Shown one piece after another: positions 8,106 to 15,911 of a stretch of DNA of 17,108 nt. The notes under the pieces were generated by a model, which was given only the letters and a program-made list of their open reading frames with translations, was not told the DNA's origin and did not search any database. Position 1 is the stretch's first letter, and every line of letters begins with the position of its first letter. The DNA is from a bacterium (lineage in GTDB: Bacteria; Vulcanimicrobiota; CADAWZ01): NCBI GenBank assembly GCA_024409025.1, contig JAKSUM010000004.1, positions 1-17,108 on the forward strand. Reading direction: 5' to 3'. The position numbers were made by a program, and so were the translations under genes.

Positions 8106-9406
8106 TTTTTCTTAGGGCCTCCGGAAAAAACAAAAACGTCAGGGCCTCCGGAAAAGCCTGATGCAATGCCGATCACATCATCTCTGGACACCTTTTCTAT
8201 CATTCCGGCATAATCAGCAGCAAAGCCCGATCTTCCTATGACGGCATAAAGACCGAAGGATCCAGCCCTACCGGCATTCGTATCAAAGGAATAGACGCTT
8301 TCTGCCGAAAGTATCCTGCGGGCTCGGGCAAGATCGGCATCGGAAAATTTTCCGTCAGCCACATATCGCACGGCCGCATCAATCTCAGACTTCAGCTCTT
8401 CAGGCGTCATATCATTTGATGATGCGGAGAAGAGAATAAGCCCTGGATCCTTCATAGTCTGAAAATCCACTCCCATAGACAGAATCCTGCCGCCGCTGTT
8501 TTCCCTTGCCTTTGCAAGAACAGAGCTTCTTCCTTTGCCAATCAGAAAGCAAAAAACGTCAGCCGCGCAAAGCTCCCGCTCCTTACTTGCAGGAGGAGCA
8601 TAGTATCCGGCCATTACCTCGGAAATACCTGATGACTTCAGCCTTTTTTCCTTCGGCTTTCCGGAAGGAATGGCGAACTCCTTCCTATCATACCTTTCAG
8701 CATATCCGGAAAGAGAGCCGTATTCGTCAGAAATAATACCAAGAGCCTCCTTTTCAGAGAACCTGCCTGCTATTACAAACACCAGATTTGACGGCCTGTA
8801 CATCTTTTCCCTGTACGAAAGGAAATCGTTTCTGGAAAATCTCTTTATATTGGCTTCATATCCGATTACAGGCCTAGCATACGGATGCTGGCCGTATGCC
8901 GTCTCAATGGCGGCATTAAACAGAACGGATGATGCTGCATTGCCTCTCATTCTGCACTCTTCAAGGATAACCTTTCTCTCAATTTCAAGCTCATCCTTTG
9001 AAAAAGAGGCCTTCTTCAAGGCATGAATAAGCATGGAAAGGGCCTTTGACGCATTTTTCGAAGGGGCATTTATATAATACCGTGTATAATCGTTCGCAGT
9101 CTCGGCATTGGAAACCCCGCCAAGAGCCTCTATAGCGGCTTTAAATTCCGCTCCGGACTCTTCCTCAGAGCCTCTGAAAAACAGATGCTCGAGAAAATGC
9201 GAAATGCCTTCCTCTCCCTTGTCTTCGTCCCTGCTTCCGGCTTTTACCCAAATATTTACGGAAACCGTCCTTGACGAGGAATCAGGAATGAATATAACTC
9301 TTGCACCGGACGGCAGCTCCTTTTCCGTCCATGCAGGCCATGCACAGACGACGGCAGGCAGCATAAAAGCAAGCGCCGCTATGATAAAAACGATTAAACG
9401 CAGCAT
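8102..9406 (-). CDS. M16-family zinc peptidase, catalytic subunit (secreted)
   Basis: The inverted zinc motif HFLEH is present (His70, Glu73, His74), and a distal Glu ligand is probably Glu149 or Glu150 in VILEECRM. I chose ATG 9406-9404 because it gives a clean signal peptide (LRLIVFIIAALAF, cleavage near VVCA, residue 22). A longer frame back to 9625 would overlap the divergent aminotransferase gene. Mature length fits M16B peptidases. The C-terminal half has lost the usual Arg/Tyr pair: the region aligned to SSRL reads SSVL and LAYGV reads LSMGV. The partner subunit carries that pair. First gene of the seven-gene operon ending at 1983. Substrate unknown. Confidence 0.9.
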   Translation of the reverse strand: MLRLIVFIIAALAFMLPAVVCAWPAWTEKELPSGARVIFIPDSSSRTVSVNIWVKAGSRDEDKGEEGISHFLEHLFFRGSEEESGAEFKAAIEALGGVSNAETANDYTRYYINAPSKNASKALSMLIHALKKASFSKDELEIERKVILEECRMRGNAASSVLFNAAIETAYGQHPYARPVIGYEANIKRFSRNDFLSYREKMYRPSNLVFVIAGRFSEKEALGIISDEYGSLSGYAERYDRKEFAIPSGKPKEKRLKSSGISEVMAGYYAPPASKERELCAADVFCFLIGKGRSSVLAKARENSGGRILSMGVDFQTMKDPGLILFSASSNDMTPEELKSEIDAAVRYVADGKFSDADLARARRILSAESVYSFDTNAGRAGSFGLYAVIGRSGFAADYAGMIEKVSRDDVIGIASGFSGGPDVFVFSGGPKKK

Positions 9407-9564
9407 ATAAAAACTTAAACCTTTTTTTGATGTTTTTTCTTCATAAAACAAAGAAAAACCTTTCAGAGCATGATTAATTAGAGGAATAAAAGAAGAAAAT
9501 GCAGAAAATTCCCTGTTAAAGCAGATGAAAAAAAGAAGAAAATCGTAAAGAGGGCTTATTTTAT
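9407..9564. promoter_or_regulatory. Divergent intergenic region between the M16 operon and the aminotransferase operon
   Basis: This 158-base A/T-rich spacer separates two head-to-head operons, so it must hold both promoters. I could not find a convincing -35/-10 pair on either strand. On the plus strand a GAGGG about 11 bases before ATG 9565 is the likely ribosome binding site. On the minus strand an AAAGG lies about 13 bases before ATG 9406, which is weak. There is no clear stem-loop or operator. Confidence 0.5.
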
Positions 9565-10818
9565 ATGAACGATCTAAAAACAACTGAACGCAGATACAAA
9601 GAGCACATTTCGCCTTCCATGGCAAGGCTTCTCAAATTTGGCGGCTTCTATGCTCAGGAAGTATCTGCCGAGGGCGTATACATATACGATGAAAAGGGAA
9701 ACAAATACCTTGACTGCTCAGGAGGCTACGGGATATTCATTCTCGGTCACAGGCATCCCGAGGTAACTGCCGCCGTCAAGGATCAGCTTGACAAAATGCC
9801 CATATCATCGCATGTATTCTTCAACCCTCTTCAGGCCGAGCTCTCCGAAAGGCTCGCCAGCGCCTGCGGCGGCGGGCTGGACTACTGCTTCATATGCAAC
9901 AGCGGTACAGAGGCAGTCGAAGGAGCAATAAAGATAGCAAGGCTGGCAACAGGAAAGCCGACTATCATATCAACGACTAACGCCTTCCACGGAAAGACAA
10001 TGGGTTCCCTTTCCGTATCCGGAAGGGAAATGTATAAAAACGGCTGCGGCCCTCTTCTCCCGGAGACAATCCACATACCGTTCAATGACGCTGAAGCGCT
10101 TGCCAATGCAATAGACGAGAATACAGCCGCATTCCTCTGTGAGCCTATACAGGGCGAAGGCGGAATAATAGTGCCTGACAGGGAGCATTTTGCAAAAGTA
10201 AGAAAAATATGCGACGATAAGGGAATCCTTTTCATAGCGGACGAAGTCCAGAGCGGCATGGGAAGAACAGGATCCTTCCTCGCGCTCGACAAATTCGGAA
10301 TAAAACCGGACATGGTTCTTCTTGCAAAAGGTCTTGGAGGCGGCGTAATGCCTATAGGGGCAATTGTCGCCACCAAGGAAGTATGGCAGCCCTTCTTCAA
10401 AAACCCCACAATCCACACCTCCACATTCGGCGGTAACCAGCTGGCCTGCAGCGCTGCAATAGCGACACTCAAAATCATAGAGAGAGACGGGCTTGTTGAA
10501 CGTGCAAAAAAAATGGGAGAATACTTCTCTGAAGGACTGAGAGCCATAAAGGCAAAGCATGAGGACGTTATCGCTGACGTAAGAGGCGCAGGACTCATGC
10601 TCGGAGTCGAGATGAAAGAGGAAGGCTACGGCGGCTCCATAATGTATGAAATGGCAAAATCGCACGTTACCGCGGTCTATACTCTTAATAATCAGAAGGT
10701 CATAAGATTTGAGCCCGCCCTAATCGTGGAGAAAGAGCAGATAGAAACGGCACTCGAAGCGTTCGAGAATGCGGTAATAAGAACAGAAGAAACTCTTGTA
10801 GCAAAAAGGAAAGACTAA
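9565..10818 (+). CDS. Class III PLP-dependent aminotransferase
   Basis: This enzyme moves an amino group between an amine (or omega-amino acid) and a keto acid or aldehyde using pyridoxal phosphate. It has the class III fold markers: phosphate-binding NSGTE (112-116), the FHG motif, PLP-ring Asp226 in FIADEVQSGMGRTG and the Schiff-base Lys255 in LLAKGLGGG. The C-terminal RFEPALIVEKEQI is as in ArgD/YgjG-type enzymes. Length (417 aa) is normal. Database names would probably be putrescine, acetylornithine or 4-aminobutyrate aminotransferase, but substrate cannot be fixed from sequence. It heads an operon with an SRPBCC protein and an acyl-thioester-reductase-like gene, so an aldehyde made there is a plausible partner substrate. 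Confidence 0.93.
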   Translation: MNDLKTTERRYKEHISPSMARLLKFGGFYAQEVSAEGVYIYDEKGNKYLDCSGGYGIFILGHRHPEVTAAVKDQLDKMPISSHVFFNPLQAELSERLASACGGGLDYCFICNSGTEAVEGAIKIARLATGKPTIISTTNAFHGKTMGSLSVSGREMYKNGCGPLLPETIHIPFNDAEALANAIDENTAAFLCEPIQGEGGIIVPDREHFAKVRKICDDKGILFIADEVQSGMGRTGSFLALDKFGIKPDMVLLAKGLGGGVMPIGAIVATKEVWQPFFKNPTIHTSTFGGNQLACSAAIATLKIIERDGLVERAKKMGEYFSEGLRAIKAKHEDVIADVRGAGLMLGVEMKEEGYGGSIMYEMAKSHVTAVYTLNNQKVIRFEPALIVEKEQIETALEAFENAVIRTEETLVAKRKD

Positions 10819-10841
10819 TTAACTGACTGGAGAATTTTTTT

Positions 10842-11279
10842 ATGCCTTACGTTGAAACTTCAATTTTTATAGATGACAAGCCTGAAAATGTTTACAAGGC
10901 GGCAAGCGACATGGAAAGCTACCCCAAGTATATGGCGGACGTGGAAAGCGTCAAGGTCATCGAAAGAACCGAAAACACAACTCTTTCAGAATGGGTGTCG
11001 GACATAGAGGGCACGCCGATCTACTGGACGGAAAGAGACACTTTCGACAGGGAAGCGATGACCATAAGCTATAAACTCACTGAGGGAGACCTTGACAAGT
11101 TTGAAGGCACATGGGTCTGTACTCCCAGCGGATCAGGTACGAACGTGGTCCTCGGAGTCGATTTCGATTTCGGAATTCCCCACCTTGAGGAGCTTATCGG
11201 ACCAGTTCTTAAGACAAAGGTAAGAGACAATTCGGATATGATGCTCGCCGGCCTCAAGGCCCTCTGCGAGCAGAAATAA
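10842..11279 (+). CDS. SRPBCC (START/polyketide cyclase-like) hydrophobic-ligand protein
   Basis: This 145-aa soluble protein begins PYVETSIFIDDKPENVYKAASDMESYPKY (positions 2 onward, pattern YVET, then aromatic-rich 'YPKYM'). That is typical of coenzyme Q-binding/polyketide-cyclase-like SRPBCC proteins, which form a helix-grip fold with a deep hydrophobic cavity. A beta-rich middle and a long C-terminal helix (about 120-143) complete the fold. No catalytic residues can be named. It sits 23 bases after the aminotransferase and 14 bases before the AAR-like gene, with TGGAG before its ATG. A role binding or presenting a hydrophobic intermediate of this operon is an inference. Confidence 0.8.
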   Translation: MPYVETSIFIDDKPENVYKAASDMESYPKYMADVESVKVIERTENTTLSEWVSDIEGTPIYWTERDTFDREAMTISYKLTEGDLDKFEGTWVCTPSGSGTNVVLGVDFDFGIPHLEELIGPVLKTKVRDNSDMMLAGLKALCEQK

Positions 11280-11293
11280 AACGGAGGCTGATT

Positions 11294-12385
11294 ATGCGCA
11301 GATTCGGTTTCTTCGTGCACCCTCTCGACATGCGCGACGTGGTGAGGATTGCCCCACAGTCAAAAGGCAAGAGGCTTCCTCTGGTGGAAAAAATACTTGA
11401 ATGGACGCCAGCCCATGAAGTCGCATACATACAGGGCCTCAAATGCGCTGACGGAGAGGATGCCGAAGGATGGTTCATAGGAATACCCCTTCTTCCAAAG
11501 CAGATAACGGGACTTCCCAAGGAATTCGTCCTCAAGAGGCTTTATGAAGGGGCGCTTCTCGCAAAGGAAAGAGGGGCCCAGATCCTTGGTCTCGGAGGAT
11601 ATACCTCGGTAATAGGTAAAGGCGGCATAGAGCTTGCCGAAATGCTTCCGGAGCTTCCGATGACAAGCGGCAACAGCTGCACAACAGCAGCAGCCATCGA
11701 TGCAACGGCAAGAGCGGCAGAGAGAATCGGAATAGATTTGGCATCAGCAAAAGTCGCCGTAGTAGGAGGAAGCGGCTCAATAGGGGCCGTTTGCGCCAAG
11801 GTCTTTGCGGCAAACGAGCAGGCGGCGGAAATAACACTGATAGCCCGCAACCAGATAAGACTTGAGAAGGTCGCAAACGAAATACATGAGGAGACAGGCA
11901 AAACAGTCCTGACAAACAACAGCGTTCAGGACGGAATAAAGGATGCCGACATAATCATATCCGCAACAAGTTCGTCCGGAGACATAATAAAAGCCGAATA
12001 CATAAAATCCGGAGCCCTAATCTGCGACGTGTCCCTTCCACATGACGTATGCAGGGATGTTGCGACCAAAAGACCAGACGTGCTCGTAATAGAGGGCGGC
12101 CTTATGCAGGTTCCCGAGGGTGTCGATCTAAACTATGATTTCGGTTTCGATCCAGGAATAGCACTTGCCTGCATGGCAGAAACAATGACCCTCTGCATGG
12201 AAGGCAGATTTGAGACATACAGCATAGGAAGAGGCCTTCAGCTGGAGAAGGTACGGGAGATATACTCCATGGCAAAGCGTCAAGGTTTCTCTCTTGCGGG
12301 CTTCCGCAGCTTTGAAAGGCTTGTAACGGATGAAATGATCGAAAAGGTCATAAAGGCTAAAAATACAGCAGAGGTTCAGGAATGA
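11294..12385 (+). CDS. Acyl-[ACP]/acyl-thioester reductase-like protein (cyanobacterial AAR family; shikimate dehydrogenase-like fold)
   Basis: The 363-aa protein resembles cyanobacterial long-chain acyl-ACP reductase along its length. It has a domain-1 motif LGLGGYTSVI, then TSGNSCTTAAAI, a Rossmann NAD(P) loop VAVVGGSGSIG (154-164) and ARNQIRLEKV. The segment ALACMAETM holds Cys293, which lines up with the cysteine that forms the acyl-enzyme thioester in the Synechococcus enzyme (Cys294 there, from memory). It ends in the family-like pattern EGRF-x5-GRG. Automatic pipelines may call it shikimate/quinate dehydrogenase. Predicted reaction: NAD(P)H reduction of an acyl thioester to an aldehyde. 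A GGAGG precedes the start, and its stop overlaps the next gene's ATG by 4 bases. Acyl chain length and carrier are unknown. Confidence 0.8.
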   Translation: MRRFGFFVHPLDMRDVVRIAPQSKGKRLPLVEKILEWTPAHEVAYIQGLKCADGEDAEGWFIGIPLLPKQITGLPKEFVLKRLYEGALLAKERGAQILGLGGYTSVIGKGGIELAEMLPELPMTSGNSCTTAAAIDATARAAERIGIDLASAKVAVVGGSGSIGAVCAKVFAANEQAAEITLIARNQIRLEKVANEIHEETGKTVLTNNSVQDGIKDADIIISATSSSGDIIKAEYIKSGALICDVSLPHDVCRDVATKRPDVLVIEGGLMQVPEGVDLNYDFGFDPGIALACMAETMTLCMEGRFETYSIGRGLQLEKVREIYSMAKRQGFSLAGFRSFERLVTDEMIEKVIKAKNTAEVQE

Positions 12386-13287
12386 AGCACATTGTAAGCG
12401 TGAGTCTCGGAACATCGAGAAGAGATCATAAGGCGGAAGCGGAGCTGCTTGGGGAAAAATTCATTATCGAGCGCCGTGGAGTAAACGGAGATACCAGAAA
12501 AGCAAAGGCTATTCTTGAAGAGCTTGACGGCAAGGTTGACGCCATAGGATTGGGCGGCCTCGACGTATATCTATATTCCAAGCATGGAAGATACGCACTA
12601 AGAGAAGGTCTGGATCTGCTGAATACTCTAAAAAAGACCCCGGCCGTAGACGGAAGCGGATTGAAGAATACCCTTGAGGCGGAGGTAATCAAAGCGGTTG
12701 CCAAAGATCCAAGATTCCCCCTGAAAGGCAAAAACGTCCTTATGGTAAGCGCCATGGACAGATTCGGAATGGCAGAAGCATTTGTTGAAGCAGGGGCCGA
12801 GATGATATTTGGGGATCTCATCTTTTCCATGGGGCAGGATAAGCCGATCAAAACGCTTGCAGAGCTTGCGGAGCAGGCGGACATGTATCTTCCTGAAATA
12901 TCCAAGCTTCCCTTGGCATTCATATATCCTATGGGAAAGAGACAGGACGAGCCTTCAAAAAACAAATTTCCCCAATACTATGAGTGGGCCGACTATATAG
13001 CCGGAGACTTCCACTATATCAGAAAATACCTTCCTCCGGAAATCAAGGGCAAGGTAATAATAACAAATACGGTGACGCCCGCAAACATAGAAGACCTTAA
13101 ATCAAGAGGAGCGTCATATATAATCACGACAACTCCTAATTTCAGCGGAAGATCGTTCGGCACAAATGTTCTTGAAGCAGTATTCGTTTCAATACTTGAC
13201 AAGCCATGGGAAGAGACGAAGCCTGAAGAATATCTTGAGCTTATAAAACGGCTCGATCTGAAGCCCAGAATTGAAAAATTAAACTAA
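12382..13287 (+). CDS. 'Quinate 5-dehydrogenase' family protein of unknown function
   Basis: This 301-aa protein matches a family I recall from Moorella-like and related anaerobes, carried in databases as quinate 5-dehydrogenase. Recognisable segments are SVSLGTSRRDHKAEAELLG at the start, DAIGLGGLDVYLY, TPAVDGSGLKNTLE, a Rossmann-like strand and turn LMVSAMDRFGMAEA (120-133), and TTTPNFSGRSFGTN near the end. I see no classical GxGxxG dinucleotide loop and no shikimate-dehydrogenase Lys/Asp pair, so the quinate name is doubtful. Its ATG overlaps the stop of the AAR-like gene, which implies a tight functional link, perhaps the same acyl/aldehyde chemistry. Soluble, no signal peptide. Confidence 0.75.
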   Translation: MKHIVSVSLGTSRRDHKAEAELLGEKFIIERRGVNGDTRKAKAILEELDGKVDAIGLGGLDVYLYSKHGRYALREGLDLLNTLKKTPAVDGSGLKNTLEAEVIKAVAKDPRFPLKGKNVLMVSAMDRFGMAEAFVEAGAEMIFGDLIFSMGQDKPIKTLAELAEQADMYLPEISKLPLAFIYPMGKRQDEPSKNKFPQYYEWADYIAGDFHYIRKYLPPEIKGKVIITNTVTPANIEDLKSRGASYIITTTPNFSGRSFGTNVLEAVFVSILDKPWEETKPEEYLELIKRLDLKPRIEKLN

Positions 13288-13305
13288 TCTAAAAGGAGAA
13301 AGACA

Positions 13306-13806
13306 ATGGCAGCGCCTTCAAAAGAAATAGTCCTCACCAGAGACACATACGAAAGCTATCAGAAGAAGCTTGATTACTATAAGACATACCGCCGTCCGGC
13401 AGTAGCCGAAAGAATCAAACAGGCTAAGGAATACGGCGATCTTTCCGAAAACGCCGAGTACGAGGATGCGAAAACCGAGCAGTCCGTAATCGAAGGAACG
13501 ATTATAGAGCTCGAAAATATCATCAGATATGCAAAAATCCTTGACGAGAAGGAAATAATAAAAGACAGAGTGGATTTCGGAGTAACCGCAGTAATCAAGA
13601 ACCTTGGAGATTCAAAGGTATATGAATACACTCTCGTAGGCTCCCTTGAGGCAGATCCGTCAAACGGCTTCATATCAAATGAATCCCCAGTAGGCAAGGC
13701 AATCAACGGAAGGGCTGTTGGAGAAGTCGTAGAGATAGAAGTTCCCAAGGGCCTTATGAAATACGAAATCTGCAGAGTCTACAAGAAACAGAAACAGTAC
13801 GAATAA
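13306..13806 (+). CDS. greA: Transcription elongation factor GreA
   Basis: GreA enters the secondary channel of RNA polymerase and stimulates cleavage of backtracked transcripts. The N-terminal coiled coil (about 10-80) carries the acidic tip DLSENAEYEDAK starting at Asp45. The C-terminal FKBP-like domain includes the VGSLEAD and ISNESPVGKAI segments. At 166 aa it is only slightly longer than usual (about 158). AGGAG sits 8 bases before the ATG. It lies 18 bases after the previous gene and 20 before lysS, in the same operon. Confidence 0.95.
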   Translation: MAAPSKEIVLTRDTYESYQKKLDYYKTYRRPAVAERIKQAKEYGDLSENAEYEDAKTEQSVIEGTIIELENIIRYAKILDEKEIIKDRVDFGVTAVIKNLGDSKVYEYTLVGSLEADPSNGFISNESPVGKAINGRAVGEVVEIEVPKGLMKYEICRVYKKQKQYE

Positions 13807-13826
13807 TACCGGAGGATACGAGTAAA

Positions 13827-15818
13827 ATGGAAAGAGAAAAACTCCCCCTCTCGCTTCAGGGAGATCAGGAAAGAGACAGAATAGCCAAGATGGATTCCGC
13901 AAGAGAACTCGGAGCGGATCCCTACGGGCATAAGTTTGCAGGAACCATAAGCACAGAGGAGATAAAGCAGCGCTTTTCTTCGCTCGGAACCGGAGAAGAG
14001 AGCGAAGGCGAGATAAAAGCGGCAGGCAGAGTCATGGCAATAAGATCCCATGGCAAGACCGCATTCCTTACCATAAACGATCTCTACGGCAGCATGCAGG
14101 TTTACTTCAGAAAGGACGTTCTTGGCGAAGAGCAATTTGCAATAGCCAAGCTTCTCGATCTCGGAGACATCATCGGAGTTTCCGGAAAGATGTTCAGGAC
14201 AAAGACCGGAGAGCTTACGGTTTTCGCATCATCATTCGAGCCCCTTTCAAAATGCCTCCATCCTATGCCTGAAAAGTGGCATGGCCTCAAGGATGTGGAG
14301 CTGAAATACCGCAGACGCTATGTGGATCTCATCGCCGACGAAAAATCCAGAAAGACATTCATTACAAGAAGCAAGATAATATCCGCAATCAGAAATTATC
14401 TCGATGCCAAGGGATTCCATGAAATGGAAACCCCATGCATGTCATCAATAGCCGGCGGAGCAGCCGCAAGGCCCTTCATAACCCACCACAACACCCTCGA
14501 TATGGACATGTATCTGAGAATAGCAACAGAGCTTCATCTCAAAAGATGCCTCGTCGGAGGAATGGAGAAGGTATATGAAATAGGAAGGCTTTTCAGAAAT
14601 GAAGGCATAGACACAAGGCACAATCCCGAATTCACGACTATCGAGCTCTATGAAGCATATTCGGATTACGAAGGCATGATGAGGACAGCTGAGGACATCT
14701 TCAGAAAGGCTGCCGACATCGTAGGAGCAGGAGACTCAATCGAATATCAGGGCAAGACAATATCCCTCAAGACCCCATTCCGCAGAATGAGCATGAACGA
14801 AGCCCTCAAGACATGGGGCGGAGTCACGATAGAAGAGATAAGGGATCCTGAAAAGGCTCCTGAAATTGCCAAGAGATTCAACCTCCCCTACACAAAGGGC
14901 GAGCCCTGCGGACATCTTATTGAGAAGGTTTTCGATGAAGTAGCCGAGCCCCATCTTTCAGATCCTATCTTCATCACCGACTATCCGATCGAGATATCTC
15001 CTCTTGCAAAGAAGCAGAAGGAAGACCCGACCCTTACATACAGATTTGAGCTCTTTATCTGCAACATGGAATTCGCTAACGCATTCTCAGAGATAAACGA
15101 TCCTCTCGACCAGCGCGCAAGATTCGAAGCTCAGGCGCTTCTGAAGGCAGCCGGAGATGAAGAGGCTCAGGATCTCGATGAGGACTTCCTCTGCGCCCTC
15201 GAATACGGCATGCCTCCGGCAGGCGGAATGGGAATCGGCATAGACAGGCTTGCAATGCTCTTTACGGACTCCCAGTCAATCAGGGACGTCATCCTCTTCC
15301 CGACACTTAAGAAATCCGAGTCAGAGAAGAAGTCCTCCCCTGCCCACTCTCAGGCACCCAAGCAGGCAGAATCTTCAGAAGCCCCTGCAGCAGTACCTGC
15401 AGCAGATGAAGCCCCTGCGGCAGAAGAGGTTCCGGCAGCAATAGACTTCTCAAAGGTAAAGACAGAGCCCATAAGTGAAGAAGCCGTCGATTTCGACACA
15501 TTCTGCAAATCGGACTTTAGGGCAGTAAAGGTCAAAAACTGCGAAGCAGTCCCGAAGTCCAAGAAGCTTCTTAAATTCACTCTCGACGACGGAACAGGAA
15601 AAGACCGCACGATACTCAGCGGAATAAAGGCATATTACGAGCCCGAGCAGCTCATAGGCAAGACGCTCGTGGCAATAACGAACCTCCCGCCCAGACAGAT
15701 GATGGGTATCGAATCATGCGGAATGCTTCTCTCAGCAGTCCATGAGGAAGAAGGAGCCGAGAAGCTCAATCTTATCATGCTAAGCAATGCAATCCCGGCA
15801 GGAGCAAAGCTCAGATAG
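13827..15818 (+). CDS. lysS: Lysyl-tRNA synthetase (class II) with C-terminal Trbp111/MetRS-type tRNA-binding domain
   Basis: Residues 1 to about 497 form a complete class II LysRS: an anticodon-binding OB domain (about 60-140), motif 1 near METPCMSSIAGGAAARPF (199-216), motif 2 in RLFRNEGIDTRHNPEFT (about 254-270) and motif 3 GGMGIGIDRLAML (466-478). A Pro/Ala/Glu-rich linker follows (about 500-550). Residues about 559-663 form a second OB domain of the EMAP-II/Trbp111/MetRS C-terminal type (FCKSDFRAVKV, KLLKFTLDDG, ITNLPPRQMMGIESCGMLL). At 663 aa it is about 160 longer than ordinary bacterial LysRS. The frame is open throughout, GGAGG precedes the ATG, and a terminator follows. The extra domain probably strengthens tRNA binding. 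Confidence 0.95.
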   Translation: MEREKLPLSLQGDQERDRIAKMDSARELGADPYGHKFAGTISTEEIKQRFSSLGTGEESEGEIKAAGRVMAIRSHGKTAFLTINDLYGSMQVYFRKDVLGEEQFAIAKLLDLGDIIGVSGKMFRTKTGELTVFASSFEPLSKCLHPMPEKWHGLKDVELKYRRRYVDLIADEKSRKTFITRSKIISAIRNYLDAKGFHEMETPCMSSIAGGAAARPFITHHNTLDMDMYLRIATELHLKRCLVGGMEKVYEIGRLFRNEGIDTRHNPEFTTIELYEAYSDYEGMMRTAEDIFRKAADIVGAGDSIEYQGKTISLKTPFRRMSMNEALKTWGGVTIEEIRDPEKAPEIAKRFNLPYTKGEPCGHLIEKVFDEVAEPHLSDPIFITDYPIEISPLAKKQKEDPTLTYRFELFICNMEFANAFSEINDPLDQRARFEAQALLKAAGDEEAQDLDEDFLCALEYGMPPAGGMGIGIDRLAMLFTDSQSIRDVILFPTLKKSESEKKSSPAHSQAPKQAESSEAPAAVPAADEAPAAEEVPAAIDFSKVKTEPISEEAVDFDTFCKSDFRAVKVKNCEAVPKSKKLLKFTLDDGTGKDRTILSGIKAYYEPEQLIGKTLVAITNLPPRQMMGIESCGMLLSAVHEEEGAEKLNLIMLSNAIPAGAKLR

Positions 15819-15830
15819 AATCAAGACAAA

Positions 15831-15856
15831 GCGGATGCTTGAGCATCCGCTTTTTT
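15831..15856 (+). terminator. Intrinsic terminator after lysS
   Basis: The sequence GCGGATGC-TTGA-GCATCCGC forms a perfect 8-bp stem with a 4-base loop, followed directly by six T residues. It begins 13 bases after the lysS stop and ends the plus-strand operon. It also marks the boundary to the AT-rich region on its right. Confidence 0.95.
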
Positions 15857-15871
15857 AAAGACCATAATATA

Positions 15872-15899
15872 TTTACCTATAATCTTATTTTAGTATAAT
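15872..15899 (+). promoter_or_regulatory. Tandem -10 elements, likely promoter of the P-loop GTPase gene
   Basis: Two exact TATAAT hexamers lie at 15878-15883 and 15894-15899. The second has TTTACC (15872-15877, four of six matches to TTGACA) 16 bases upstream. Initiation from it would fall only about 6 bases before ATG 15912, giving an almost leaderless mRNA; initiation from the first would leave a leader of about 20 bases. No Shine-Dalgarno sequence precedes the ATG. Confidence 0.55.
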
Positions 15900-15911
15900 A
15901 AATCTAAAACA

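Noticed and set aside
9407..9625. Extension of the catalytic M16 gene to an upstream ATG at 9625 (73 extra residues)
   Set aside because: It would overlap the divergent aminotransferase start at 9565, encodes a Phe-rich non-conserved stretch, and buries a clear signal peptide that begins at ATG 9406.
9882..10665. Long minus-strand open frames (231-238 codons) inside the aminotransferase gene
   Set aside because: They lie wholly opposite a well-recognised enzyme, have no family motifs or ribosome binding site, and arise from codon bias of the plus-strand gene.
15360..15440. Repeated GCCCCTGCAGCAG-like units, considered as a DNA repeat or mobile-element trace
   Set aside because: They encode the Pro/Ala/Glu linker of the LysRS fusion in frame; simple codon repetition explains them.
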